DNA from: Maylandia zebra | Lineage: Eukaryota > Chordata > Actinopteri > Cichliformes > Cichlidae | NCBI RefSeq assembly: GCF_041146795.1 | Contig: NC_135167.1 | Location: 8,910,954-8,974,953, forward strand | Reading direction: 5' to 3' | Length of the DNA stretch: 64,000 bases | Shown: piece by piece, positions 25,733 to 40,700 of the stretch | How positions within the stretch are numbered: the stretch's first letter is position 1 | Layout of the letters: each line of letters opens with the position of its first letter | The notes under the pieces: model-generated | What the model was told of the DNA's origin: nothing | Databases searched by the model: none | The model's input: the letters and a program-made list of their open reading frames with translations, nothing else | Position numbers and translations under genes: made by a program

Positions 25733-28700
25733 TTAATTTTCTGTTGCAGCAATGGTAAGTTACTGACTTTTTCAACTGTTGGGCTTGATAGCTTTACCTG
25801 GATTAGTGCACTGAATATGAAGCTGAAGATTTAAAGGAAGGAAATAATAAAGTTTTCATAAATATGATGAATTAAACTATGGGTAGAGAAATGAAGCATG
25901 CTTTACGTTTCTTTAGTTTGACTTAGGGCTGCTCGATTATGGCAAAAATGATAATCACGATTATTTTCACTGAAATTGAGATCACGATTATTTGACGATA
26001 TTTATTTAACCCTTTAAGACCTACTATAGAACCAAGTCCACCAGAGCTTATATTATTATTTTTTTTTACATGTTGTAGTGCCATTTGTGGGAGCATTTCA
26101 AGTTGCTATACATCAATACAACTGTTATAGCCCATATTTTAATAATATGTATGCATTAAGTCCATAGTAATTACATAAATTGCAAAAAAGTGCAATAAAC
26201 TACAAAAAAAATTGAAAATCGCTTTTGTTTTGTTTACATATATTTCTACTTGGAGAAATTTAAGAGGTTTATCCCTCAAAACTTTAAATACAATAAAGTT
26301 GCAAAAAAATAGTTTCCCACCACAGGAAATTTATTTTGAGTGTCTTCATAGTTTTATTTTGGAGATACAGCAATTTTTATATACTGCAGGAAAAACAAAA
26401 AACAATCCTATGATGCAAATTTGCAAAGAAAACAGCATGTGCATCATTTTACTGTGGGAAGTGTTATGAACAGCTGATGGATCGGCAAAGCGTGTTTCTG
26501 GAATATTATGTTTTTGTTCCTGCAAGTGCTTTTTATGCAATTTTTGCAAAGCTATATGTGGAACGAAACCGTGACCGAGGACAAGCTGATGGCATCAGAT
26601 GTAAGTACAACTCCTCCGGTTTCATATGCAAAACAAATTATTGTGCTAGCTTACACGGTTCAGGTTCTACAGGGATTTAAAAATAGTTACGCAAAACGGA
26701 GCGTGCTGCTCTGACCGGCTTTAAAGGGTTAACAATAACTTTAAAAAATAATATAAAATAGTGTGCAACACCACTGAAGTTTTTTTTTTTTTTTTTAAAC
26801 TCTCTTTTCAACCAACAGCAGTCACTCTCCTCTCCAAATAACTTCTGCTTAGCTTTCTGAGCTTCCCTCGGGTCCTCTTAATCAGCGGTCTCCAACCTTT
26901 TTTGCGCCACGGACTGGTTTATGCCCGACAATATTTTCACAGACGGCCTTTAAGGTGTCGCGGATAAATGAGGGAGGGGCTAATAATCGGCTCAGTCATT
27001 TTTAATGATCGTTGAAAGCCCAGATCGTAATCGTGATTAAAATTCGATTAATTGAGCAGCCCTAGTTTGACTGACATTTTCCAGTCCAGTCCATTAACAA
27101 TGGAAGTCTGAATTAAGACCTCAATAGCAGACTTTTTAACTGCAGCCTAAAAGGTGTTGCTCTCTTTGCAGCAGCTCAGTTGCATCAGCTGAGCTTATAG
27201 CAGCCACATGCTGCGAAGAGAAAGGGGAACATTTCAGAGTTTGACACAAAATAATTTCTTTAGTAGAAAAAAATGAAAACCAAGCCTCTATTTTTTTTAA
27301 TGGTTCATAGTGGGGGCTTTCCAGCTTTGGCAGAAATCATGAATCATGACTACTGAGGTTACAAACACTTATAATCACAAACTTTAAGCAAAGAAAGAAG
27401 AAGAAGAAAACAGTGTGTCCTTTTAATTTGTCCATTTGAGTGTCCATAATCTTTAAATGACGAAATACATATGAACTAAAATGAACTTCAAAACTTTGCA
27501 GCGAGTGAACATGAATTCATAACGCTTTTTGGACTGTCAGTTGAAACTGATCCATTGATTTTGCAGCCTTACACTCTAAAAACTGATGAAATATTATTAA
27601 AACATTTTCCATGACGATCTCCCCAGACTTGATTGCTGGCCCTGTCTCTTTCTATCTAAAGATCTTTAGATATAAACCAATTGCAAAACGATATGAAGAA
27701 GACAATCGTGTTCCTTAATGATCTGTCACATATCATATCACATAGAATCCCGTTTCCCATCATACACTTAGGTTTTGTACCTGGTGGAGTAACAGTGGCA
27801 CCTGCATTCTCAAGCCGCTGCTGCCTTGAACTTGTGAAACTGTTGTTATCTGCGTTTGCATTGACGTCAGAAGTCAAACATAAGCCAGTAAGAACAATTA
27901 AGCAGATGTCAATCAGCTTAAACCCTTTACATTCTTGGTGATTGGGTCTAATACGGTAAAATAAATTGTCAGCATAAAACAGACAACGCACAATATAATC
28001 TTTTACCATTAACCTTTGAATTGCTGATCTACTGAGCTGACCTTTTGACCAGATAGAAAAGCTGAAACATCTACATCCCTAAAGCAAATGCTGACACAGA
28101 AGTGGATCATATCAGGTCACATTCCAACAAGAAGTATTTGTCAACTTCCTACTGGTGACACGCCTGCTGGTGTGTTTCAACACGAGATAACTGTTCCCCT
28201 CTGAGAGGAAGTTTATCCCGTGGCAAAACGTGCTTACTAAAAGTGCACTTAGAAAATTCGCTCTTACACTGCTCTTGCTAGCAGTTAATCAAATATAAAT
28301 AGCATCTGAAAACCAATGACTTCCCAAGGTTAATAGTTGTATTATTACTTCCTCTAAGATTTTATGAGTTAGTCAAATTTTATCAGTGGCCAAACAAATT
28401 TGAGCTTTACAAAAAAGGGTAAAGTGAACCCGTCACACATCCTCAGGTTGGACATTTTTGGTGGTACTGATGAGCATCTGAAAACCAATCACACCGCCGA
28501 GTTTGGCTCCTCAATCAGGTCAATTAGCCAGAATAAACAGTTCACATGACAGCACGGACCTGCCTGCAGTTACAAGGAGAGAGCTTCAGTACATACAGAA
28601 GCTTATTGTTTTACATTCACATCAAAAGACAACAGAAAATTTTGTTAGCTGTATTTTAATTTAATTCCGCGCTTTGTCACTGACAATAAACCAGCCTAAC

Positions 28701-31700
28701 AGAGAGGAATGTGCTGGCAGAAGGCGTCACTCTGTTCTCTCTCTGGCAGAGAAACCACGAGAGCGTTTGCCTGGCTGCAGGAACAGATAAATATGGTGAT
28801 TGGCTCACAAAGGAACTTCAAACTGATTTTTTCATACAATGCAATCACAAGCCTCTGCAGACCTTCATGTTTTTGGTATTCTGAGAGAAACCCCAGTCAC
28901 GGAGGCTACAGCAAAGTCTGCTGTAAGCATATTATCCACCTCTGAACAGTGGAGATTAACATCATATAGACTGTGGATAAAAATGGACTCAAACTTTAGT
29001 GTTTTGCTCTGTTATGTATTTTCTGAAGCAAAGCTTATCAATAAAGGGGAGTAACGTTGGTCACTGCATTCCTTAACTACATCATAGGCACAGATACTTG
29101 CTAAACTTAGTGCTGAATAACAGATTAATTAAATATTAGGATTTAATTTACAAAAACAAAACATGTAACAAAAAAATATGGTTGCATCACATTGTTTTGA
29201 CCAATTGCCACCACACCCTTTGAGCCACACAATACTAAAACCAGGACAGACACATGCACTGTCTTGATGTTATGCTCTGATTACTGTTCTCACAGATTTA
29301 CTCCCAGTTTTGAGTCATCCAGAAGTCAGAAATGATGCAAGCTCCGACTTCTAGGGTATGCGCAAAAGTTCAGGGCAAAACATCTGGCAAAGAGACAGGT
29401 TTCACCTCCAAAAAGAGGAACATTGCAATAGTGTCAGATCTTTGCAAGACATTTCATTGCTTTCTGTGTGGACAAAACGAGAGATAAAGATCTTCAAATT
29501 GCTGGTCTACCCTTTGAGTTGTAATGTATAACTGCAGACGAAAGGCAACAGAACTGCAGGATAACAGCTAAGGATTGCATGTCTTCAGCTGTGCAGAAAA
29601 AGATGATGTGTGGATGGAAGAGATATGAGTATGTGCAAAAAAAAAAAGAAGCTTTTTTTTGTAAAAAGAAACTCCTAATAATATCCTCCAGTTTAAAGCA
29701 AGAATGAATGAGATACAGCAAGCGAAGGCCACACAATGATAAACCAAATGTTGTTCGTTGTGTCTATAAAATAAGTTTGAGTCCTTGTTCCAAAAGCAAA
29801 TGAGTTTCCATTGAAAAATGTTGACTTTTCCATGTCTCTGGCCTACAATCAATCTGAATGTTGCACATTCACTGGCCACTTAGTCAGGTATTTAACTGCT
29901 TCTTAATGTGCCTATCTCAGCAGCTAATCACGTGGCAGCAAGTCAGCATCTTTAGGTATGTAGATAAGGTCAAGGCAAGACTGCTGAAGTTCAAATGAGT
30001 TCTGAGCATCAGAATAGAAAAGGAAGATGATTTCAATGATTTTCAACTATTATTCAAAATCAATTTCACTATTTCAGAGAGTGCTGGTCTAAATGTTGAT
30101 GTCAGGGGTCACAGAAGAATGGCTAGACTGCTTTTAGCTGATAGGAAGGTAGCAGTATTCAAATACCAAAGTATGCAGAAGAGCTTTGGTTGGCATAATA
30201 TTTGTCCTTTTCGTTAGTACGATTGTGTCAAAGAATGAGCACATTTTTAGCCTCCAGCAAGCGGACAACTGAGTCTCTCCACAAAATAAGACAGTTGACG
30301 CAGACAAGAGAAATCTGTTCTGTTTACTGTCAAAAATAATAAGCTGTGTGATTTTGTTTTTAATGGCACCTATTTTCATTTGAGGTGGTGGAGGGTGGGG
30401 TGCTCTAGTCTGTGATGTATCATTATTTTTCATTTAGCATTTTCTGTGCTTTCATAACGTAAAAGCAGACAAAGTAATATGTATATCTTTATTTGATATA
30501 TCTTAAAAAGAGATCCATACATATATTTTATTTGCTGTGTTAAGGTATAATACAGCAAATAAAATATAAAAAATACAGCACGGGTCTACTGTGAGCAACA
30601 GGTGATATCTGCTGTGCAACAAAATGTTTATAACGCTGTGTAAATGAAAACAATATTGAGGAAAAAAAATCTAAAAATAAATAGTTACATTTTTCATGCA
30701 TGACTGGCAATGAACAGATCACCTGTCTGAAGTATTTAAATAGAATTTTCCACATTTTTCTGAATCAACCTCTAACTTGCCTAGAATAGAAATAACATCA
30801 AAGTGGCAGCTGCAGCCCAAATTGAGGGCAAAGTTATGATACACATCCTTGTTCCAACATGTCTCACAGCATCCAGCCTTCCTGTTATTCATTATAATAA
30901 AAGAAGGATCTTAAATGCAAGCCCAAACAAAGCAGAAAGGGTTCCACCGAGGGTGTCACAAACACAATACTGCTGCTACAGGCTCGTTAGCTGCTGGCTC
31001 GCTGACCACCTGCTAATGAGAACAGTTGTCTCCTGCTTGCATCTATGAAGAAATATTTACCCAGCATGATTACTAATGAATGAAGTTGCCTTATCCTCAT
31101 TATCCATCCATCCAGTTTCTTCTAATAACACTACAAGTTTGCATATATATGACATGTACGACCTCAGGAGTAAAACAAAAAAGAAAATTGAATGATTTCC
31201 AGTGCCTTGCAGGTGCAACTTGTGGTGGTAAACGATTAAAGAAATTCAAGCCCCTGAGCTGCTGCCTTTTGGTTCAGTGTAGCACACAAATGAGTCATCG
31301 GGCGTTTTGCGGTTGACAGTCTGCTCATCCAGTCTGAAGTGCAGTGTTTACTTCTTTTCTTTTCATCGACACCCTGTCTCGCGCCCATCCTGAAATTTTA
31401 CATTCAGCCCGATTAACCTGTGTTTACGTTGAGAAATATGTCCATTAGGGATGTTTTGACACCTGTTTTCCATGCCAAATATAAATGGGAAAATAAATAT
31501 CGTAAACTAAAATTAGAAAGAAAAATAAAGCTCTCAAAAAACAGAGTTTACTGTATAATAATTAGATTTGCATTTAGCAGTCATTAGAAACAAATCTTTC
31601 AATAAAATTTGAATTTTAAATGTTTGTGCCATTTTGCAAGGACACAATGTGACTTTTTTTTTTCCTGCAAACTGTGGCTAAGGTTAGCATTGCTAGGTCC

Positions 31701-34700
31701 AACAGCATAACAATTACTCATCCAGTCAGTTCAGGGTAATGTTTAATGCTCTGACCAACAATTAAAGCTGCAGATATGAATAAATTCACTGCTCAGTGGC
31801 ACTATTTATAACCATAGATACCTCGGCAGATGCTTATTATTGCTAAAATAACACTTGTTAATGCCTTTTTATATACAACTGGTAGCTAATAATATATAAA
31901 AATAGCAAGAGCAATGATAATACAAAAGATTACAGGTTTTTCTGTTTTGCATTTTCTAATTTTAAATATTAGACTCAGTAAGTAAGAAATAGAATAAGAC
32001 CTCATGTTTAAAGTTTACTTAAAGACAATGGTTAAACGCTTTTGTCAGTTTTACTGTGCTGATATTATGTAGACCATAACCTTAGGTTTTACAATTTTTC
32101 TGATTTTACTTGAGTTGATTTGACTTACAGACCAAGTGTGATAACATTATATGTGTGTTATATTTTAGCCATCAGAAACTTGTGGCATAGACTGACTGAC
32201 TTTACTACTTAGCATGATGGACACTAGAGGAAGAAAAATAAGATATTTCATATTAAAAAGTCAAAGTTCAAACTGATTAGACCCAAGATGTCCTCCTGTG
32301 GACATGTATTTGCATCCACTTTGGCGTACGTGTGCCAATGCCAGGCCTGCCCCCTCTGATAAGCAGGTCTGGTACACTTTGTGACTGTCTGACTGAGGTC
32401 CTCCAGGGAAGGTTGGCTGAAGTGGTGGTGGCGGCGGTGGGGTTTGCATTCTTGGCCATTTCATGAAAAAAGGGTGCAACCATGGGAGTAAGCCAAGAGG
32501 AGGGCTCAATTATGCATGGTTAAACAAAGCCCAAGGCTACCAGTGAGCAATGTCTCAGCAAACTCAACCTCACTCTGGAGCTTCAGAGTCCAGAAAGAAG
32601 AAAAAGAACCCGAAAAACAAACAGGGGACATAAGCACGAAATTCCCGATAAATCACTGGATTGTGTTATGACAAGACCAGGCACTTTGAAACTAAACTTC
32701 TCAGAGGTCTTCAAAACACTGCTTAAAAGAAAACATTCCCATTCACATGAGGTCAAATGAAACATCAGAGTTTATGTTACCAATAAACCATCTTTAGAGG
32801 AGAGATGGTCCATGAAGCACAAAAGACAACTTGTTAACTAATCGTGGACATGATTTCTCCAATAAACGCAACAATAATTCTCCAGGGAGCTGTTTTTTGT
32901 CTAAAAGCAATTACGCTCCACATAACTGCTTTATTATGTAGCTACCCTGCTCCCCACAAGTACTCCAGGCATGTTTTCAGGGTATTTTTAGCCCTCAGAG
33001 GAAATTATCTGGTTGTCTTACAAATAAGTCTGTTTGAAAGACCAAATGTCGAGAACAACCAGTGTCTTCCTTTGTTTTGGCAATGAACACTGACTCCTAA
33101 ATGAACCCACAAAAAAAGTTATCAAGGCTGTTAAAACAGCTCTTAACCAAGCCAGAAGCCACTTTTCCACATTAAACACCCAAACTTCTGCAACTGGACA
33201 CTCAGCTTCTGGCCCCTCTTTCTTCCAGCACACAATAAATAGGAAAGTATGTGGCTTTGGTTACATCTAAATTGTAGGAAGCTCTTCCAGAGCCGGAGGG
33301 GGCGAGGTGGAGGATCGGTATCCATGTATAGTTACACATATGAATGGAACCTGCCTAAAAAGCTTTCTCCCAAGATCTTCCTCTTGTTTCCCCAGGAAAC
33401 GGGAGAAGAGGGCTGGAGTCGAGTGTCAGGGGCGTCCAGAAGACACACACACACACGCACACACAATCTATACTGTCCTTGGAGCTCGAGAACAGATTTA
33501 ATTACAGCCTTACAAACTAAATAATGTCAGCATTTTATTTCTTTGTTTCATTATTAGCCTGTTCCCGCTGCAGAGAGCTGCTGCCCTTTTATTCTACAGA
33601 GCGGACACCAGCCTAGGGGATTATTTTAAGAAGCAGATGTTTTGATCCAGACTGTAACACCAGATCTAACAGCAAGCTGGTGATACTAATGATGATTTTT
33701 TTAGGCAGAGACAGCAGCGGCAGAAGCTTACAGCACGGCTGGTGCTGCCTGTAAGAATTAGCACATTTGAGACATCACACTCCTGAAATGATCAGTTCTC
33801 CAGGGAGCACAAAAGCTGGGCAAACCAAAATACAAACACAGACCCAGGTGTCTCAAGTAATTAATATAACACAGTGCTCAATGGCCCTTTATAGATACAA
33901 TGTTTTTGCCACTTTTATGTTAATGTTTTTACCTGATTTTTGCTCAGCTTTTCAATCTTTACTCACTCTAAATGACCGTGTTTATGTTGGGGAGAGTGGG
34001 TGGGTGAGAGCTGTGAACCAATTTGAATTCTTAAATTATATATATGTCTCAAAATGAGCAAGGATGCGCTTATTTTAAAAGATATTTTTGTAATGTATTT
34101 CTGCGGGGGTAAAAATAATTATGAATCGACATTTACAATACCGAATATCATGTACCTTCTGCCCTTTTTGCAACAATTTCGGGAGGAGGGGAGTTGCTTC
34201 TTCTAATAGAAAAAAACATGCTTATGGTTTTGGACAGATTCTATATGAAATAAGTTATGCAATTAATGTTTTTTCCATTGCTTCATGCAGTTTACTCTTT
34301 AGAGCTAGTATGCACATAAATGACTGTGTCATCTGCATACATCTGGACACTGAGTTCAGTACAGATGGATTTCAGGTAGTGTAAAATTAAATAGAAAGGC
34401 GTGCATTAAAAGGGGTTAATGACAGCTATTTACCTCAACTGGAAAAACAACGCATGCATTATAGATTTGTGAGACTAAGTAATAGGTCACCATTTTCCTA
34501 AGCAGAAAGGAAAAAAATCACTCTGCTATCAGGTTAATGCAGAATCGCTTTGTGATTCACTTCTCATAATATCATCATCCACGCAGACCAAATACTTTAA
34601 AACTGTCTCCACTGAAGGCTGTGGGCAAGTTTACACGAGCTGATTTAGGGAGTTAAAACAGTGTGCGATATGAGACTGACAGCTGCATCCAGCTGCATCT

Positions 34701-37700
34701 GAAAGCAACAAGCTATTTGTTGTAACTCAGTCTGCATGGCTAATTAGCATAGTGTAAAATTACAGAAATAAATGAATTACTTTGGTGAGGAATGAATGGC
34801 CATGGGGGGAGATTTTTATGTCAGGAAAAACTGTAAAACATGAAAGTACAGTTAAAAGTCCAAAATTTCTGTTCTTCTTCACATTTTCCAAATCCATCCT
34901 GCGGGCCAGATTTGAGTCAGTTGGGCCCAATTCTGGCCCCAGGGCCTTATGTTTGACAGCCCTATTCTAGAAACAGCCTCACAGTCTTCATATTTAGAGT
35001 AGAGACACATCAAACTAACATACAGGCACATCAGACTAGCTACTTTTATTGTTTTCTTGATTAGCAATAAGACAGACAAAATTAATATTAACCTTTTTCA
35101 TCTTGCTACAATATTTGCAGATGCTCAGAGTGACCAATAAAACTTGGAGATTGTTTTTTATTTAGGAGAAATTTTAACAGAGATATTTATGCATATAAAT
35201 TCTTTGGAATCAAAGTCAAATATTAGCATTACCAGGATGTAACCATGACTTATGACTCTTTCACCTAGATCAGCGGTCCCCAACCCCCGAGTCGTTTGGT
35301 ACTGGGCCCCGAGAGTTGAGGCTCAGGTGTGAAATGTATGGTTTTCAGGGTTTTTATTGGTTTTCAGCGTTACTTTGTTATCGTTTTGATCGTTAACTCG
35401 GTTTTCCTGGGTTTTTTCACGTGTGTTATGAATAAATCTTCTTTTTTTCAGCACCGTTACTAGTTTTTTTTGTTGTATTTATCCGCGACACATTAAAGGC
35501 CGGTCCGTGAAAATATTGTCGGGCATAAACCGGACCGTGGCGCAAAAAAGGTTGGAGACCGCTGACCTAGATAACAGGATAAAAGGTAAGAAAACAGGTA
35601 GCATTCTACATATTTAGGTGAAGATGCTGATTAGATTTACTCACTGAATTTGACCTTTTACACTAGTTTTATAGTGTCTAGGGACGGGAAATCCAACGTA
35701 TAGCTCACGAAACATCTATAAATCTACGTTGCTGATCTGGAAATGGTTTTTTTCCACATATGTGTTACATAAACCATGAGTGTAACATTTTTTCACACAT
35801 ACCCCGCATATCAAGACTTTGTAGAAAAATGCTTCAGACAGAAGCCCTAGTGCATGACTGAAATTCAACAAGCTGAAATAAGATGTCTTGGGTGTCACCT
35901 CTGCAGAGAATTCTCATGAAGATGGCAACATGTTTTTGACACTGACACATAATACGGATATTTCTAGGACTTTTTTTTAGGAAAGGTCATGTAAAATATC
36001 ACCATCTGCTCTTTAGAGTTTTTCACATTTCTCTAGGTGCCTCAATAACCACATTCACACTGCAAAAAGTAGCGCTATCTGAAACAGAGTGCTTATACCC
36101 AGCACTTTTGGCTTCTAGGGGCTTCTAGGGTAATAAACTCATTATTTGAAACTGTTGCTATGTTGAATATGAGCATCCACCATTGTAACAGTTTATGTAT
36201 GACAGAAAATAAGTAAAAAGCATAATAGACACCCATAAAATAACTGCCTTACTTACCACAAGAGCAGCAGGTGAAGCAGTTTGTGTGATAGAGGTTCCCC
36301 ATGGCCTGGCACGCTTGGCTGGCTCCATACACACCCTTCCCACATTTGACACAAATACCTGTTAGAGACAGTGAGTCAATTACATGATGATGAGGACAAC
36401 AGTTTAATGGAAAAGTAGAACAAATCTGCGATTCTGTGAGGACAGAGACTGCACTGATGCTGAAAAGGTCTGTATGGTCCAGTGAAGACACAGTCTGTGT
36501 TGTTCTGTGTGTGACTCTGACATAAGGAACAATTACTGGACTTGATCCTGTCACATTTCTTGTTACACAGCAGGAAACCTGTCAATGTGTTTGCACATTT
36601 ATTTAATTATGCAAATGAATAACACTGCAAAATTATAAATCTGCTAAGAATATCACACAGTTCCCTCGGCAGCTTTTGATCGCCTTTGAAGACCAATATC
36701 ACAATGAAATTCGGAGCATTAAAACATTAAAGAGATTATTACAGATGTTCAGGTTTTAGAGACAGAGAGCAAATTTTAGTGTTTGAATATTAATTCTAAA
36801 GTCATATTTCATGAAGCGATTTCTACTTTAGTTGTGCACATTTGACTCCTGTCATTTCCATGCATTACATCATACTGTTTGAAGCCGACTAGATCAGGAA
36901 AGCTGATGATTACATTAAAATGCACTGACAGGAAATGCAGTAAAAGTGAGGGGATTGTTAGAAAGGACAGGGCGGAGAGAAAAATCCTCTTCTACTGTCC
37001 TGCTGTGAAAAGCTGTATTCAAACGGGCCAATGTTGTTTTTACTTAATTGGTTATCATAAATATTTTGTAACCAAACTGACACATGCAAAGACTTTACAA
37101 CTCATAGTGGTGCTGTTTCCTCCTTCATTATAGTATATTAGCTATTACCATAACCAGCATTTTATTACTGCTCGGATCATGAAGCCAAACTCGCAGTGGT
37201 CACCTATAAAGTTTAACCCAGTAAACGAAGATGACATGATAAGCAGCTATAAACCTACATTCATGCACATGGATATTAAATAATTCAAAGAATGGTAAAA
37301 TATACTCAAAATTAAAAGACATTTTTGACTACTTTAATGTTATTGACATTACTTGCGTGAATATATCCGCTGGAGTGGAGTCCTTGTTATAGTAACATTT
37401 GATGTTCTATGATTTTACTAATTTTTTATGAGCAGCTCCCATCTTTTCCTTTCTACATACACTTCCTGCCCACTTTATTAGGTACGCATTGCTAGTACCG
37501 GGCTGGACTCCTTTTTACTTAAAAAAGTGCCTGAATTTTGCATGGGATAGTGGAGGCCAGGTGAGTACAGTGAACTCACTATCATGTGCAAAGAAACATG
37601 TCAGTTTGAGCTTTGTGACAGGGCACGTTATCCTGCTGTATGCAATCATCACAAGACTGGTACATTGTGGTCAGAGAGAGATGGACATGGTCAGCTTCAA

Positions 37701-40700
37701 TACTCAGGTAAGCTGTGGTATTTAAATGATGTTTGGTTGACATTAAGTGTGGCAACAAAATATTGCAGACACCATTACACCACCACATGAGACCATGGAC
37801 CCATCATGATATAAGGCAGGATGGATCCATACTTTCATGTTATTTCATACCATCTGAATGTTGCAGCAGAAACTGAGGCTCATCAGACCAGGCAACAACT
37901 TTTCCAGTAGTCTAATGTCTAATTTTGGTAAGCCAGTGTAAATTGTGAGTAGCATCTGATGTGGTCCTATGCTGCTGTCTTCCACATGCTTCAAAGGTAA
38001 CAAGTGGTTATTTGAGTTATTGTTAACCTTCCTATCAGCTCAGAGCAGTGGGGCAATAAGCTTCAGATCCCTATCATCACAAGGCATTTCTCACTCAGAG
38101 AACAATCGCTTACTGGATATTTTCTCTTTTTCAGATCTGTAAACCCTAGAGATGGTTATATTAAAAAATCCCAGTAAGACCACCAGTTTTTGAACCACTC
38201 GCACCAACAACCATCCCATGTTCAAAGCCGCTTAAATCACCTTTTTTCTGATGCTTGGTTTGAACTTCAGCAGGTCATCTTGACCATGCCTAAATGCATC
38301 AAATTCTTACCATGTGATCAGATATTTGCATCAACAAGCAATTCAACAGTTATACTAACAGAGAGGTCAGTGAGTGTAAAAGCACAGTTGAATCCTGCAA
38401 TAACCATGTGACGGTTTGTGGAAATAACTCATTTCGATCCGTCCCTAAAGTCCAAGAACAATCCGTCAGATTACAATGCTGCTTTTGCCCTTGAGGGGAA
38501 GTGATGGACTCAAATGCCACTTCACTTAAGCCTGAACTAACCATCAACACAAAGTGCTGTGACCTTTAGTGAAGAAACACAATTGGAGGGGGAAAAAAAA
38601 CAGTGGCTTAAAATTATTAGTAGACATCAGCAGCAGACTAACAACCTCCAAACTCTCACACAGGACAACCTCCACTTAGGCCACATTCCTGAGCGAGTGC
38701 AGGGTCAAAGTCTGGGTGAGGTGAGTCCAGGGTCACTGTGGCTAGAGGACACAAGCTCTCAAGAGATCCCAACAGGGGAGCTGCACCACAACAACACCCC
38801 TAATTTAATTTGGTTCATTATCTCTGAAATCAGACCATGTATACACTTTCAGTGATGCACTTGTGGAATTTCCTGGCTTTCTGAGAGGGTTATTTCACTT
38901 TCATAACAGCTCTGGAGCACTCGGTGACACTGAAAACTGGTAAAGGATGAGCACAAAGAACAAAAACACCCACAGCTTAAATGTCTTTACTTGTTATCTG
39001 AGGTGTTTCTGCATATTAATTATTTGGAATCAAAAGCTGAAGTAACCTGGAATGACTGCACTCGTTGCTAAGAAAACAGGAAGAATAGCGGGATAAGAAT
39101 GAATGAGTGAACTTTAAAATATCCAAGCTGATCAGACAATTTTGCCAATGCGAAAGTCTGTAATGTAATTGCTTTGCTGCTTTCTACCTGTTAGAATCTA
39201 AAATCGTCCCTCTTATATTCACATACTGCATTAAATCCTACACTTCTACACAACTCTTTGTGGAGTTAACTGAGTCAGTTATGCCAGGTTCTGACTTGAT
39301 TATACTATTTCTTTGGTAACAAACCGATGATTAAAAAAAGATCCTGTCATGACTTGAACAGGCCACACGTCAGACGTTCCTCAAGCAATTACAGCTGGGA
39401 ATAAATAGTTGTTAGGGAAACTAAACTCTCAGGGACAGAGAAGAAGTACATTTTTGTCCCTGCGGGTTCATTCTATACTAATGTACCTCCAATGGTTAAT
39501 TACAGGGTCCTCAAATTAACTTTGTACTTTAAAGATTTAAAGGTGTAACATTAAGAGGCAGTGTGTGTTTGCTCAGGTACAAACATAAATCAGGTTTTGG
39601 TGATATTAAGTGGTCTTTATCGCTGAAAAAGCCGATACAAATGACAGTCCATATCCAGGCATATATAATGAATTTAGTGTCCAAGTTTGAACCTTTTTTT
39701 AAAAGTTAATTTTTGTATGATTACATCCATGTACAAACCTGTCACAAGAGACAAGCGTACAAATAAATTCGCCCTTCTCAAGGGTTAAGGGCAGTACGTT
39801 AAATGGTGACACACACAAGCCAACAGATACAATAAGGCATTTTTCTTTGAGTGTACCAGAACAAGAATGTGAACAGGCAGTGACGTCTGAAACTGTGTAT
39901 GTGATATTAGCGGTTTTGTGTTCAGTAAAGGCTAAAAAACAAAGAAAGAAAAATAAGATTGACGTGATTCATTGGTTGCACAAAAACTGGGTATGTGACG
40001 TTATGGTCTGTCAATCCTATAGTGTGTATCTGACCCTTGTGCAAAAAAAAGAAAGAACTCCATGCTTCTGTTGCTCAACACCATTTACCCAATCTATGTT
40101 GTAACATGAGAGAGAAGGTAAAAAAATATACTGTATGTATAACATGCTCCGCTTTTCAGGTGTTATAAAGGACCCGTGAAGCTGTGTTTGACTCCAGTGA
40201 TTGGAGTCCGTATTACGCTGTCTGAGCCCACATTAGCCTTAGCAATCCTCCTACTTCGATAAATATCCCCAGTTCATTCAGTAACTGCTCCACATCAAGG
40301 CTCTAAAATCAAGAAACACTTCTTGGAAAAAATCTCACTTACAACCATCACCAGGCCAGAGTGAGATCTGAAAACTCCAGTAAAGTTTTACATCCATCGA
40401 ATGAAAACTGTAATTACAAGAGGAAGCCTTTAACCAATGAGTCAGTAACTACTGCCGTTACTAAAAAAATCTCACCTACATCTCCAACAACTGTGATTCA
40501 AAAGAAATGAAGCATAGTAATGCTGCATTGTTTTAATTCGACCTGCTAAAAAGGCACCAGGTCACTGTTTAATAACTGATAAGGTCTGGGTGGGTCCAGG
40601 GTGCTTAAAAGAGATAAACCACAGTCTGTTAGCATCATACTCCAATGTTCATACCAAGTTCTGTTTCCTTTCTGCTCTGCATCAGAGCAGCGAACTTCCT

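Larger units (their letters stand above)
25924..27064. mobile_element. hAT-type element carrying nested insertions
   Basis: The terminal inverted repeats TAGGGCTGCTC and GAGCAGCCCTA match exactly. Both sides are flanked by the same 8-bp direct repeat GTTTGACT (25916-25923 and 27065-27072), the target-site length of hAT transposases. No transposase frame is present. The body is interrupted by a TTAA-flanked element (26010-26728) and contains a piece of another hAT family (about 26883-26970). Confidence 0.88.
20275..36256 (-). other. wtip: wtip intron 2 (about 16 kb)
   Basis: No exon of another gene detected. It contains a (CA)30 microsatellite at 25669-25728, a nested hAT/piggyBac insertion at 25924-27064, an hAT fragment near 34880-34975 and a complete hAT miniature element at 35271-35564. 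The rest is AT-rich with scattered short frames I do not consider genes. Confidence 0.75.
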
